55,203 nt of DNA from positions 1 to 55,203 of the forward strand of contig LNEO01000300.1 of NCBI GenBank assembly GCA_001465015.1. The letters run 5' to 3'. Positions 1-8,104 of this stretch are shown piece after piece. The position numbers and the translations under genes were made by a program. Each line of letters begins with the position of its first letter. Position 1 is the stretch's first letter. This DNA is from Deltaproteobacteria bacterium Ga0077539 (GTDB taxonomy: Bacteria > Myxococcota_A > Polyangia > Polyangiales > Ga0077539). The notes below the pieces were generated by a model. The model made no database searches, was not told where the DNA came from, and worked only from the letters and a program-made list of their open reading frames with translations.

Positions 1-303
1 GCCCAGCGCGTTCTCCTCACTTGGGGCGCGCGGCAGCGCGGGGGGGGGCCGCGCTCCGCGGCTCGATGTAAAACCTCGTTCTGTCGTTCGATTCACAGCG
101 CAAACTCTCTACTTTAGCCACAGAGTTTTCGGCGCCTATGGGGGGGGAGGCCTCGCGGCGCTGTGTCGAAGGCGGTTGCGTCGCTCGACCTCTGGCCGTG
201 TGGCGATCGCGTTCCGCTTGGACTTTCCCTCACACAACGATGGGAGGGGCTCGGCGATATCCGCACGTTCTGCGATCACACCCACCATCTACGTCGCCCG
301 CCC
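1..303. other. Left-edge stretch, no supported gene
   Basis: No reading frame here has a convincing protein or a ribosome-binding site. The stretch lies downstream of the minus-strand thiolase gene and contains two G-runs (about 41-48 and 138-146). Several frames are open, as expected in GC-rich DNA, but their products are Arg/Ser/Pro-rich and unlike real proteins. I found no clear terminator hairpin for the lipid operon. Confidence 0.5.
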
Positions 304-1596
304 TCAGACCTGCTCGAGGATCGCGGCTGCTCCCAGGCCTCCTGCCGCGCAGATCCCCAGCACCGCGCGGCGCTTTCCCGATCGCGCGAGCTCGTGCGCC
401 ATCGTGCTCACCATGCGCGCGCCCGTGGCTCCGAACGGGTGTCCCAATGAGAGCGACCCGCCGTGAACGTTGAGCCGCGCGTCGTCGATCGCACCTACCG
501 CGCGGTCGCGCCCGAGGCGCTCTTTCGCAAACGCGTCGCTCGCCAGCATCTTGGTCACGCTCAACACCTGCGCGGCGAACGCCTCGTGCAGATCGACGAA
601 ATCGCACTCTTGCAACGACACGCCCGCGCGATCGAGCACCTTCGGAATCGCCAGCGCCGGCCCCAGCAGCAATTGATCGCGCGAATCGACCCCCACGTAC
701 GCCCACTCGGTGATCGCCGCCAACGGAACGAGCCCCAGCGCTCTGGCGCGGGACTCGGACACGAGAAGTACACACGCCGCGCCGTCGGTCAGGGGGCTGG
801 CGTTGCCGGCGGTGATCGTTCCGCCTTTGGCGAAGACTGGGCGCAGTTTGGCGAGTCGCTCGAGCGACGTGTCCGCGCGCACCAGGCCGTCGGAGCTCAC
901 CGAGCTACCATTTGGTAAGTGAACGGGAACGACCTCGCGGTCGAACCTCCCGCTCGCGATCGCCGCCGCCGCACGCTGGTGCGAGCGCAGCGCAAAGGCG
1001 TCTTGCTCTTCGCGAGTGATCCCGTTGCGCTGGGCCATGCGCTCGGCCGCCTCGCCCATCACTTCGCCCGTCGTTCGCTCGGCGATCTTCGGCCGCGTCG
1101 GAAACACACCGGCAAACGGCGCGAGCTGCGCCAGCGCAGACCAGTAGTCCCCCGCGGTGGGCCTGCCCAACGCGAGCGGCGCCATCGCGTGAACGACCTT
1201 CTGCGGGAGTTTTACCTCGGCGTTGCTCGTCGAGTCGCTTCCGCCCGCGATCGCGATCGAGCAGTCGCCGCGCTCGATCATCGCGGCCGCCGTCGTGATC
1301 GCTTGCAGCCCCGAGGCGCACGCACGCGTGACGGTCATCGCCTCGACCGCCGTCGGCAGCCCCACGTCGAGCGCGACCTCGCGACCCACGTTCGGCGACG
1401 CGCTCGGAAGGATCACTCCCCCCCACACGACCGACTCGATGAGTGACTTCGAGACGCCCGTGTTGCGAAGGAGCCCCTCGATCGCGGCCTTCGCCAACAA
1501 GATCGTGTCGAGCCTCGTAAACTCCGAGAAGGCCTTTACGAACGGCGTTCGAACGCCCCCCACGATCACCGCGCGCTCGCGCTTGGATGCGTTCAT
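304..1596 (-). CDS. Thiolase (acetyl-CoA acyltransferase), FadA2/FadI-like
   Basis: 430-aa thiolase catalysing thiolytic cleavage (or condensation) of 3-ketoacyl-CoA, probably in cytosolic fatty-acid oxidation. All catalytic elements are visible: nucleophilic Cys93 in TRACASGLQ, His386 in GHPFGATGAR, and the second active-site Cys416 in GICAAGG. The ATG at 1596 gives the usual thiolase N-terminus (VGGVRTPF at residues 12-19) and is 8 bp after the stop of the reductase gene, so the two are cotranscribed. It is the last gene of the tetR - acyl-CoA dehydrogenase - MaoC - FabG - thiolase operon. Among thiolases it best fits the FadA2/FadI group, judged by its partners. A TACC-N4-GGTA palindrome lies inside the gene at 906-917. 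Confidence 0.9.
   Translation of the reverse strand: MNASKRERAVIVGGVRTPFVKAFSEFTRLDTILLAKAAIEGLLRNTGVSKSLIESVVWGGVILPSASPNVGREVALDVGLPTAVEAMTVTRACASGLQAITTAAAMIERGDCSIAIAGGSDSTSNAEVKLPQKVVHAMAPLALGRPTAGDYWSALAQLAPFAGVFPTRPKIAERTTGEVMGEAAERMAQRNGITREEQDAFALRSHQRAAAAIASGRFDREVVPVHLPNGSSVSSDGLVRADTSLERLAKLRPVFAKGGTITAGNASPLTDGAACVLLVSESRARALGLVPLAAITEWAYVGVDSRDQLLLGPALAIPKVLDRAGVSLQECDFVDLHEAFAAQVLSVTKMLASDAFAKERLGRDRAVGAIDDARLNVHGGSLSLGHPFGATGARMVSTMAHELARSGKRRAVLGICAAGGLGAAAILEQV
906..917. promoter_or_regulatory. Intragenic TACC-N4-GGTA palindrome
   Basis: TACCATTTGGTA, extended to TACCATTTGGTAAG, differs from the perfect operator at 6685-6700 by one central base over that stretch. It lies inside the thiolase gene. 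It may be an additional TetR binding site; binding is inferred only from similarity. Confidence 0.35.
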
Positions 1597-1604
1597 GACT
1601 CTCT

Positions 1605-3023
1605 TTACGCTCCCACCAACGCGCCGCCGCAGACGCGCAATGTTCGGCCCGTCAGTCCTTGCGACAGCGGGCTCGCGAAGAACGCGACCGCTTCGGCCAC
1701 GTCCTCGGGGCGCCCTCCTTGCGCGAGCGCGCTCAGCCTCCGCGCGGCTTCGCGGATCGCGACGGGCATCGCCTCGGTCATCTTCGTCTCGATCAAGCCC
1801 GGAGCGACGGCGTTTACCGTGATGCCTCGCGACGCGAGCTTCGCGCTGAGCGCGCGGGTCCAGCCGATCACGCCCGCCTTGGACGCGGCGTACGCGCATT
1901 GGCCGGTGTTTCCGGCGATCCCCGCGACGGACGAGAGCGCGATGACGCGGCCGCCGTCGCGCAACGAGCGCTCGAGCGCGCGCGTCGTGTCGATGATGGC
2001 GCGAAGGTTGACCGCGAGCACGTCGTCCCACTGCGCGTCGCTCATGCGCGCGAGGGTCTTGTCGCGGGTGATCCCCGCGTTGTGAACGAGCACGTCCAAC
2101 GGCCGATCGGCGAAGAGCGCGCAGAGGGCATCCCCTGCCTTCGGCGCGGCGATGTCGATGGCCACCGCGCGTCCGTCGATCTCGCGGGCGAGGGCGCTCA
2201 GCGCTCCGTCGTCTTCGCGATCGACGCACACGACCCGCGCGCCGTCTCGCGAGAGGGCCCTCGCGGTGGCGGCGCCGATCCCGCGCGCCGCGCCCGTGAC
2301 GAGCGCGCATTTGCCTTCGAGCGTTCGACCGCGCGGCTCGAGCGTCTCCAGCGGGCTGGCCACCAGGTCGACGCTCGAGCACTGCCCCGTCACGAACGCG
2401 CTTCGCTCCGAGAGCAGCCACGTGAGTACCGCTCCGGCCCTCGGCTCGCTGTCGCGCTCGACGCGCAGGAGGTTGGCTGTGCTTCCGTTGCGGCCGAGCT
2501 CTTTGGCGAGCGATCGGACGAAGCCGTCGACCGCATGCTGAGCGGCCCGTCGCGCCTCGTCACCCTCGTCAGCGCTCGCCGCGAGAACGACCACCCGTCC
2601 GCTCGATCGCAAGCGCGCGACGGGCGCGCGAAGGGACGCGTACAAGACGCGCAGGTCGTCGACGGTGCTCGCGGACGACATGTCCACGACGACGGCGTCG
2701 AGCTTGGTGCTCTCGTTGAGCAGCGCCAGGGCGTGCGGCCCGCGACCGTACGCTTCGCACGGCCCGCGAAACCGCTCGCGAAACAACTCGAAGTCCTCGA
2801 GGTAGCAGTCGGCTCCAGCGCGCGCGAGCGCACCTGCGCTCATCGTCGCGAGGGGAGCTTCGCCCTGCCCAACGAAGAGCACTTTTTTGTCGGCGAGCTC
2901 GCTCTCCGAGATGGGGCCGCGCGCTCGGCGAAGCGTGGCGGGCAGGGCGATCGGCAAGCCGAGCGTTCGAAGAAGCGAGCGCGCTTGTTGGTTCGATCCC
3001 AAAGAGAGCAGAAGGTCGGTCAC
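1605..3023 (-). CDS. High-molecular-weight 3-oxoacyl-ACP reductase (FabG4-like SDR)
   Basis: 472-aa two-domain short-chain dehydrogenase. The C-terminal half (from about residue 234) is a standard SDR: nucleotide-binding TGAARGIG near residue 242, NAG motif, catalytic Ser near 364, Tyr378 and Lys382 in YAASK. The N-terminal ~230 residues are an extra flavodoxin-like Rossmann segment, the hallmark of mycobacterial HMW FabG4 (about 454 aa) as opposed to ordinary 245-aa FabG. It would reduce 3-ketoacyl-CoA/ACP or run in reverse as a 3-hydroxyacyl dehydrogenase. The start is GTG at 3023, overlapping the MaoC stop (GTGA), which implies translational coupling; the upstream in-frame extension is a shadow of the MaoC gene. 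Confidence 0.88.
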   Translation of the reverse strand: MTDLLLSLGSNQQARSLLRTLGLPIALPATLRRARGPISESELADKKVLFVGQGEAPLATMSAGALARAGADCYLEDFELFRERFRGPCEAYGRGPHALALLNESTKLDAVVVDMSSASTVDDLRVLYASLRAPVARLRSSGRVVVLAASADEGDEARRAAQHAVDGFVRSLAKELGRNGSTANLLRVERDSEPRAGAVLTWLLSERSAFVTGQCSSVDLVASPLETLEPRGRTLEGKCALVTGAARGIGAATARALSRDGARVVCVDREDDGALSALAREIDGRAVAIDIAAPKAGDALCALFADRPLDVLVHNAGITRDKTLARMSDAQWDDVLAVNLRAIIDTTRALERSLRDGGRVIALSSVAGIAGNTGQCAYAASKAGVIGWTRALSAKLASRGITVNAVAPGLIETKMTEAMPVAIREAARRLSALAQGGRPEDVAEAVAFFASPLSQGLTGRTLRVCGGALVGA

Positions 3024-3949
3024 GGTGACACCTCGTAGCTTGCCGAAAGGTAAGCGGGCCCGTTGGGGCCGTCGGCGACCCAGAAGCGCGCGCCGCCGCG
3101 GTCGACGTAGAGAGCGACCCGCGAAGGAAGGGCGAGCGGTCTCAGAAAGCGCACGTCGAAGCCCGAGAGCCTCGCGGGGTCGCCCACGAACACGCCGCGG
3201 TTGAGCGCCTCGATCGACCGCGCCATCTGGGCAAATCCGTGCAAAATGGGCGAGCGAAAGCCGGCGAGCTTCGCCGCGGGCCCGAGCCAATGGATCGGGT
3301 TGACGTCTCCCGTGAGCACCGCGAAGTCGCGCCCGGCGGTCGGCGCGAGGCTCCATGTGGCAAGCTCGCGCGCAGAGGCGCCGGGGGTCTCTTGGGACTT
3401 GGGGCGCGCGCGGTCGGACCGCTGCGAAGACCTACCCAATGGTAGGTAGGTATGGACTTTGGCGACGATGGCGTCGGGTTGCTCTTCGGTGCCGGTCTCG
3501 AGCTCGGTGACGAAGCGCGCGCGGCGCTCGTCTCGCTCGACGGAAGCGAGCCTGGCGCGGACGACGAGCGCGACGCCCGAACGAATCGTCGCTGTGCGCG
3601 AGACGGTGACGCCCTGGTTCAACACGCGCGACAGGTCATCGGGCAACGACCCGAGCACGCGCGTCATCGTCGCGAACGTCCACTGAGGAAAGAGCGCCAC
3701 AGGAACGCGATCGCGGTACCACCCCGCGTCGCCGCCGGACTCTCGAACGAACGCGCGCACCAGCGCGGCCGAGGGCCCTTCGACCCGCTCTTCGATCCAC
3801 GGACCGGGCCCCGGTTCGCGCTCGGGTTCGCTCGGTTGCGACGCGCGCTGTCCTCCGTTGATCCTGTGGGCGACGGCGTCGATCGCGAGCCGCGAGAGCG
3901 CCGCGAGCGAGCGCTTCTGCTCGAACAGATGGCGAAGCGAAGCAGCCAT
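3020..3949 (-). CDS. MaoC-like (R)-specific enoyl-CoA hydratase/dehydratase, HtdX-like
   Basis: 309-aa hot-dog-fold protein. The C-terminal half carries the hydratase-2 signature LTGDVNPIH followed by FRSPILHG, giving the catalytic Asp and His of (R)-specific enoyl hydratases. The N-terminal half looks like a second, degenerate hot-dog domain, as in double-hotdog MaoC proteins (HtdX about 280 aa). It would interconvert trans-2-enoyl and (R)-3-hydroxyacyl thioesters, between the acyl-CoA dehydrogenase and the FabG4-like enzyme. The ATG at 3949 is 4 bp after the upstream stop, and the 3' end overlaps the next start by 4 bp. A TACC-N4-GGTA palindrome lies inside the gene at 3433-3444. Confidence 0.85.
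   Translation of the reverse strand: MAASLRHLFEQKRSLAALSRLAIDAVAHRINGGQRASQPSEPEREPGPGPWIEERVEGPSAALVRAFVRESGGDAGWYRDRVPVALFPQWTFATMTRVLGSLPDDLSRVLNQGVTVSRTATIRSGVALVVRARLASVERDERRARFVTELETGTEEQPDAIVAKVHTYLPLGRSSQRSDRARPKSQETPGASARELATWSLAPTAGRDFAVLTGDVNPIHWLGPAAKLAGFRSPILHGFAQMARSIEALNRGVFVGDPARLSGFDVRFLRPLALPSRVALYVDRGGARFWVADGPNGPAYLSASYEVSP
3433..3444. promoter_or_regulatory. Intragenic TACC-N4-GGTA palindrome
   Basis: TACCCAATGGTA within the MaoC gene has the same half-sites and spacing as the operator at the tetR start. A GGTAGGTAGGTA run follows and adds overlapping GGTA half-sites. Proposed secondary regulator site. Confidence 0.3.
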
Positions 3950-3953
3950 CGTT

Positions 3954-5906
3954 TCACTCTGCCGCGACGGCGGACGGCGCTTCGTCCTGCGCCTGCTCGT
4001 TACCCGCGAGCGCCGCAAGAATCCTCGCGCCCGTCGTCGTGATCTCTTTGTAGAGCAGCTCGTCGCGCAGCTCGCAGCGCTCGAGGTAGCGCTCGAGCAG
4101 CGGTCTGCGCGCGCTGTCTCGCTGGCATTGCTCCCAGAGCACTTCGCACACGGCCTCGTCGACGAGCATCTTCGTCAGCCGCTCGGCGTGCAGCATCGCG
4201 ATGGCGAAATCCCGCTTGGGGTCCCACTTCTTGACCAGGGCGCTCTTCCACTGACCGATCGGTAGGTTGCGAACGGTTCCGAGCTTGTCCGCCGCGGTCT
4301 TCGCGACGAGCGAGCGCTCGGCTCCACGGCAGAGCGACTGGATCTTGGCGACGCGGCGCTCGAGCGGGTCTTGCGCCGTGCGCGCGCGCAGCGCTGATTG
4401 GGCGCTTCGGCGGGCGAACCCAGCGGGGTCTTTGACGATGCCGTTGAGGGTGTCCTTCATCGCCATGAGGGACTGGATCTGGCTCGTTCCCTCGTAGATC
4501 GGCAGGACCATGGCGTCGCGAAGGAGCTTCTCTGCGCCGTACTCCTTGGTGTAGCCGACGCCGCCGTGGATCTGCACGCAGCGCCGCGCGTGCTCGACGG
4601 CCTTCTCGCTGGTGGCGTACTTGAGCAGCGGCGTAAACCGTCGAGACCTCGCGCGGACGCGAGGGAGCTCGCGCTCGATCCTCTGGCGCTCGTGATCGGT
4701 GAGCGTCGCTTCGAACTTCGACAATATCCCGAGCTTCTGCGAGCTCTCTTCGGCGTACGCCGAGGCGACCGCGAGCGCGCGGAGCGCGAGCAGGTCTGTC
4801 TCCATCTCGTCGAGGTAGTCCGCGATCATCTCGTGCTGGGCGATGCTCTTGCCCATCGAGCGGCGTCCCTCTGCGTAGTCGCGGGCGAGGCGCAGGGCGG
4901 CCTCGATGATCCCGATGCCCTCGAACGAGACGCCCACGCGGGCGTTGTTCATGAGCACGAGCATGTACTTGAATCCCTCGCCGCGGTCGCCGACGAGCTG
5001 CGCCGGGGTGCGGTCGTACGTGAGCGCCGCGGTCACCGATGAGTTGTGGCCGAGCTTGTCCTCGACGCGATCGATCGTGACGTAGCGCTCGATGGTCCCG
5101 TCAGGGCGCTCGTCGAACGCCTGCACCATGAACATCGAGAGCCCGTCGAGCCCGAGGCCGCCGCCGTCGCTCGACGGCTCGGTGCGCGCGATCACCAGGT
5201 GGTACTTGGCGTGCCCCGAGGTGATGAAGATCTTCTGCCCCGAGAGGCGCCAGGTGCCGTCTTCGTCTCGCTCGGCCTTGGTGCGCAGCCGCGCCATGTC
5301 GCTGCCCGCGTCGGGCTCGGTGATGACCATGCACCCCCACGCGTCGCCGCGGCAGATCTCTTCGATCTGCTTTTGAAAACGTGTGCTCTCGATGCGTCCG
5401 CCCTGCACGTCGAACTTCGTGCTGCCCTCGTAGATCGAGTAGGCGAGCATGGCCATGCCGATCCCGGCGTGGAAGCTGAAGTGGGTCATGGCGCCCACGT
5501 CGCCTCGGGCGATCACCTCGCCCGCGAGGTAGTACACGAGCAGCGGCGCGTTGAGCCCGCCGAACTCGCGGGGAAACACGAGCCTGTGCAGCTCGGCCGC
5601 GCGAAACGCGTCGAACGCCGCGGTGACCGCGGGCCCCTCGATCACCGAGCCCCCTTCGACGCGCGGGTGCTCTGTGTCCATGGCCGATGATTTCGCGCCC
5701 ACGTATTTCGCAGAGAGCTCTCCCACCGACTCGAGCACCTCGCGGTAGAAGGTGACCGCCGCGTCGATGTCCTTGATCGCGTCTGGCGCGCGAAAGCCGT
5801 ACTCCGTGGCCTCGACGAGCGGCGCCCAATCGACGCCGCGGTCGACGTACCAGCGGAGGTCTGCGTTGTCCGAGAAGAAGTTGCTCGAGGGGCTGTTGTT
5901 GGCCAT
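3954..5906 (-). CDS. Acyl-CoA dehydrogenase, FadE5-like
   Basis: 650-aa flavin acyl-CoA dehydrogenase, the long form with a C-terminal extension seen in FadE5 (about 611 aa). It performs the first, FAD-dependent step of beta-oxidation. Visible signatures are the middle-domain substrate/FAD loop (MVITEPDAGSD), KIFITSGHA, and the C-terminal QIHGGVGYTKEYGAEKLLRD and PIYEGTSQIQ segments; the Glu in the latter is in the position of the usual catalytic base. The start ATG at 5906 was chosen because the upstream in-frame sequence is the tetR gene in another frame; the gap after the tetR stop is 11 bp, so they are cotranscribed. The ATG has no strong Shine-Dalgarno, which suggests coupling to tetR. 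Confidence 0.88.
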   Translation of the reverse strand: MANNSPSSNFFSDNADLRWYVDRGVDWAPLVEATEYGFRAPDAIKDIDAAVTFYREVLESVGELSAKYVGAKSSAMDTEHPRVEGGSVIEGPAVTAAFDAFRAAELHRLVFPREFGGLNAPLLVYYLAGEVIARGDVGAMTHFSFHAGIGMAMLAYSIYEGSTKFDVQGGRIESTRFQKQIEEICRGDAWGCMVITEPDAGSDMARLRTKAERDEDGTWRLSGQKIFITSGHAKYHLVIARTEPSSDGGGLGLDGLSMFMVQAFDERPDGTIERYVTIDRVEDKLGHNSSVTAALTYDRTPAQLVGDRGEGFKYMLVLMNNARVGVSFEGIGIIEAALRLARDYAEGRRSMGKSIAQHEMIADYLDEMETDLLALRALAVASAYAEESSQKLGILSKFEATLTDHERQRIERELPRVRARSRRFTPLLKYATSEKAVEHARRCVQIHGGVGYTKEYGAEKLLRDAMVLPIYEGTSQIQSLMAMKDTLNGIVKDPAGFARRSAQSALRARTAQDPLERRVAKIQSLCRGAERSLVAKTAADKLGTVRNLPIGQWKSALVKKWDPKRDFAIAMLHAERLTKMLVDEAVCEVLWEQCQRDSARRPLLERYLERCELRDELLYKEITTTGARILAALAGNEQAQDEAPSAVAAE

Positions 5907-5917
5907 GACGTTCGTGC

Positions 5918-6670
5918 TCAGGGGGAGGTTTTCTTGCGGCGCGCGTCTTTCGAGCGCGCGTGTTTGGGGGACGGTTTGTCGCGCTTGCGCTGGGCCTCGT
6001 CGCGAAACAGCGCGCTCCTCGCGAGGCGCACAAGCTCGCGGGTGTAGCGTTCGGCCGGGTCTCTCTCGGTCGCTTCGCCTGCGGCGTTGGCGCCGAGCGC
6101 CGCGGGCATCACGTGGAGCCCCGCGGCCGCCGAGAGCACCAGCAACAGCACGTGCAGGACGTACGCCTCGGGGTCGAGCCCCTCGTGGTGCTGACCTCGC
6201 TCGACGCCGCTCTGGATGTAGCCGGCGACCGCGGCGAGCCACGGACGGACGGGGCCCTCGAGCAGCCGTCGCACGACCGCGGGGCGATCGAGCGCCTCGC
6301 GGAGGATCACTCGCGCGCGGTCGGGCTCTGTGAAGAAGAAGCGAAACAGCTCGCCGAACACCGCGTCGAAGCGGTCTTCGCTCGCCGTCGCGGCGAGCAG
6401 GAGCTTCGGGAGCCGCTCGTTCCAATGCTCGAGGATCTCGTCGAGGACCGCCTCGCGGAGCTGCTCTTTGGAGGCGAAGTGATGCAGGACCGCTTGTTTG
6501 GTGAGCCCGAGGGCGTCGGCGACGTCCTGCACCGAGGTGCCGTCGAACCCGTGCGCCGCAAAGAGCCGCGTCGCCGCGAGGAGCGCCTTGGCGCGCGCGT
6601 CCGACGGCGCAGAAGACAGAGCGTTCGGGACACTCGCTGCGCGCTCGGCGCCTCGACGACTACCTACCAT
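5918..6670 (-). CDS. TetR-family regulator of the lipid operon
   Basis: 250-aa TetR/AcrR repressor. The N-terminal helix-turn-helix spans about residues 25-70 (TRLFAAHGFDGTSVQDVADA, then LGLTKQAVLHHFASKEQL); the C-terminal part is the helical ligand/dimer domain. The last ~20 residues are a Lys/Arg-rich tail. It is the first gene of the minus-strand lipid operon and presumably senses an acyl-CoA, as FadR/PsrA-type TetR proteins do (inference). The ATG at 6670 sits inside a 10-bp palindrome, with a perfect 16-bp palindrome 22 bp upstream centre-to-centre, so autorepression is likely. Confidence 0.85.
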   Translation of the reverse strand: MVGSRRGAERAASVPNALSSAPSDARAKALLAATRLFAAHGFDGTSVQDVADALGLTKQAVLHHFASKEQLREAVLDEILEHWNERLPKLLLAATASEDRFDAVFGELFRFFFTEPDRARVILREALDRPAVVRRLLEGPVRPWLAAVAGYIQSGVERGQHHEGLDPEAYVLHVLLLVLSAAAGLHVMPAALGANAAGEATERDPAERYTRELVRLARSALFRDEAQRKRDKPSPKHARSKDARRKKTSP

Positions 6671-6675
6671 ATGGT
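6666..6675. promoter_or_regulatory. Operator O1 over the tetR start codon
   Basis: ACCATATGGT is a perfect 10-bp palindrome that contains the tetR ATG. Its centre is 22 bp, two helical turns, from the centre of the 16-bp palindrome at 6685-6700, so two dimers could bind on the same face. Confidence 0.6.
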
Positions 6676-6684
6676 GAACGAGTG

Positions 6685-6700
6685 CTTACCATATGGTAAG
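6685..6700. promoter_or_regulatory. Operator O2, perfect 16-bp palindrome
   Basis: CTTACCATATGGTAAG is a perfect inverted repeat of typical TetR-operator length. It lies between the divergent tetR operon and the plus-strand gene at 6813, so it could control both. Assignment to the adjacent TetR is inferred from position. Confidence 0.7.
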
Positions 6701-6812
6701 TGATCGTCAAGAGCGCCTCCGCGATCCCGCGACGAGCCGAGCGTGCGGTGCGGTATGGTCCGCGCGAGGCGCGGTCGCGGTGGTCGCCCGTTGTCCAGAC
6801 GAGAACGAACCC

Positions 6813-7313
6813 ATGAGTACGACCGTCGTGCTGCGCGCTCCCGAGGGAGCGATCGTCGAGGTGCAAGGAGTGCTGATCAGCTACTGGCTGGCCGCGTGGT
6901 CTCGCGAAACGGTGCTCGCGTTCTACCCGCTGTTTTCAGCGGTGAAGCAGCGACAGCCCAAGGGTGTCGGCACGCTCATGATCTTTCGAACGGACGCGAT
7001 CGACGCGCGGGCCTTCGCTGATGAGGCGACGCGAAAGGAGCTCATGCGGCTCAGCTCTGCGTTCGACGGCTACTTTCGACAGACCGCGATGGTCCTCGAG
7101 GGGGTGGGCTTCGTCGCCGCCGCGCTGCGCAGCGCCGCGTGGGCGCTCTCGGCGGTCATGCGGACCAGCACGGTCCCGAAGTACTTCGATCGCATCGACG
7201 ACGCCGCGCAGTTCGCGAGCACGAATTGGGCGGATCTGGCCGTGTCCAAAGACTCGGTGCTTCGCGCGGCCGAAGCCGCTCGCGCTGCCGCAGACGTAAA
7301 GCCGCGCGCGTAG
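6813..7313 (+). CDS. Hypothetical protein, possibly STAS/SpoIIAA-like
   Basis: 166-aa protein of unknown function, soluble by sequence, with no signal peptide. An alternating hydrophobic N-terminal half is followed by a helical segment (FVAAALRSAAWALSAVM, about residues 95-111) and a final FDRIDDAAQFASTNW, a pattern weakly like STAS-type regulatory domains. I do not firmly recognise the family. The ATG at 6813 was preferred over an in-frame ATG at 6693, because the latter lies inside the operator and its extra residues look non-coding. The gene is divergent from tetR, so the shared operator may regulate it. Confidence 0.6.
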   Translation: MSTTVVLRAPEGAIVEVQGVLISYWLAAWSRETVLAFYPLFSAVKQRQPKGVGTLMIFRTDAIDARAFADEATRKELMRLSSAFDGYFRQTAMVLEGVGFVAAALRSAAWALSAVMRTSTVPKYFDRIDDAAQFASTNWADLAVSKDSVLRAAEAARAAADVKPRA

Positions 7314-7348
7314 CGGTTTTCGCGAGGTCGGGAGTATACTCCAGCGCC

Positions 7349-8104
7349 GTGGCAGGGCGTACGTTCGTTGTCGGTGACATTCACGGAGAGCTCGAGCACC
7401 TCAATCGTTTGCTCGCGAAGCTCCCAGCGGTGACCCCCGAAGACACCATCGTGTTTCTGGGCGACTACCTCGATCGAGGTCCCGACTCGATGGGCGTCGT
7501 GCGCACCGTGCAGAGCATGGAGAAGACCTTGCCTTGTCACGTCGTTCCTCTTCGGGGCAACCACGAGGACGGCTGGATTCGCGTGATCGACCAGGGGTGG
7601 CCCGAGTTCTTGCTGCCGTCGCCAAACGGCTGCTTCGCCGCGATGCGATCGTTTACCGGCGGAGCGCCGCCCGCGCGCGGGACCATGCCCACCAAAGAAG
7701 AGTGGGCCGTGATGGAGCGCGGGTCGTTCTTCAGCGCCGAAGACGTCGCGTGGCTGAAGAGCCTGCCGTACTGGTACGAGGACGACCACGGCATCTACGT
7801 GCACGCAGGGCTGATGCTCAAGAACGACGAGTATCTGCACCCAGCCGTGACCCAACCCGAGACGGCGCTCTTGTGGACGCGCTCGAAGGCGTTCTTCACG
7901 GACTATCGCGGCAAGCACGTCGTGGTGGGACACACAAAAACAACCACGCTGCCGCAAGAGCTCTCGCTGTTCACCCCCGAGGACCCGTCGGACCTCTGGG
8001 CTGGCCCGTGCGTGACCGCGATCGACACCGGCTCGGGCAGCGGCGGATTTCTCACGGCGCTCGAGCTTCCCGCGAAGAACGTCTACGAGTCGAGGACGCG
8101 GTGA
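7349..8104 (+). CDS. PPP-family metallophosphatase (serine/threonine phosphatase)
   Basis: 251-aa calcineurin-like phosphoesterase of the bacterial PPP group. The metal-binding signatures occur in order: GDIHG (residues 9-13), GDYLDRG (about 38-44), GNHE (about 69-72), a later His (YVHAGL) and VVGHT. The length matches phage-lambda/PrpE-like protein phosphatases. The GTG start at 7349 places GDIHG right at the N-terminus as usual; the upstream in-frame sequence is a shadow of the previous gene. The 3' end overlaps the next start by GTGA. Likely cytosolic; it removes phosphate from Ser/Thr proteins or cleaves a dinucleotide such as Ap4A. Substrate unknown. Confidence 0.85.
   Translation: MAGRTFVVGDIHGELEHLNRLLAKLPAVTPEDTIVFLGDYLDRGPDSMGVVRTVQSMEKTLPCHVVPLRGNHEDGWIRVIDQGWPEFLLPSPNGCFAAMRSFTGGAPPARGTMPTKEEWAVMERGSFFSAEDVAWLKSLPYWYEDDHGIYVHAGLMLKNDEYLHPAVTQPETALLWTRSKAFFTDYRGKHVVVGHTKTTTLPQELSLFTPEDPSDLWAGPCVTAIDTGSGSGGFLTALELPAKNVYESRTR

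Noticed and set aside
1..160. G-runs near the left edge as possible G-quadruplex or phase-variation tract
   Set aside because: Only two short runs, not four regularly spaced tracts, and no gene there for them to switch.
6693..6812. In-frame N-terminal extension of the 6813 gene from ATG 6693
   Set aside because: That ATG lies in the 16-bp operator palindrome and the added residues (SDRQERLRDPATSRAC) look non-coding.
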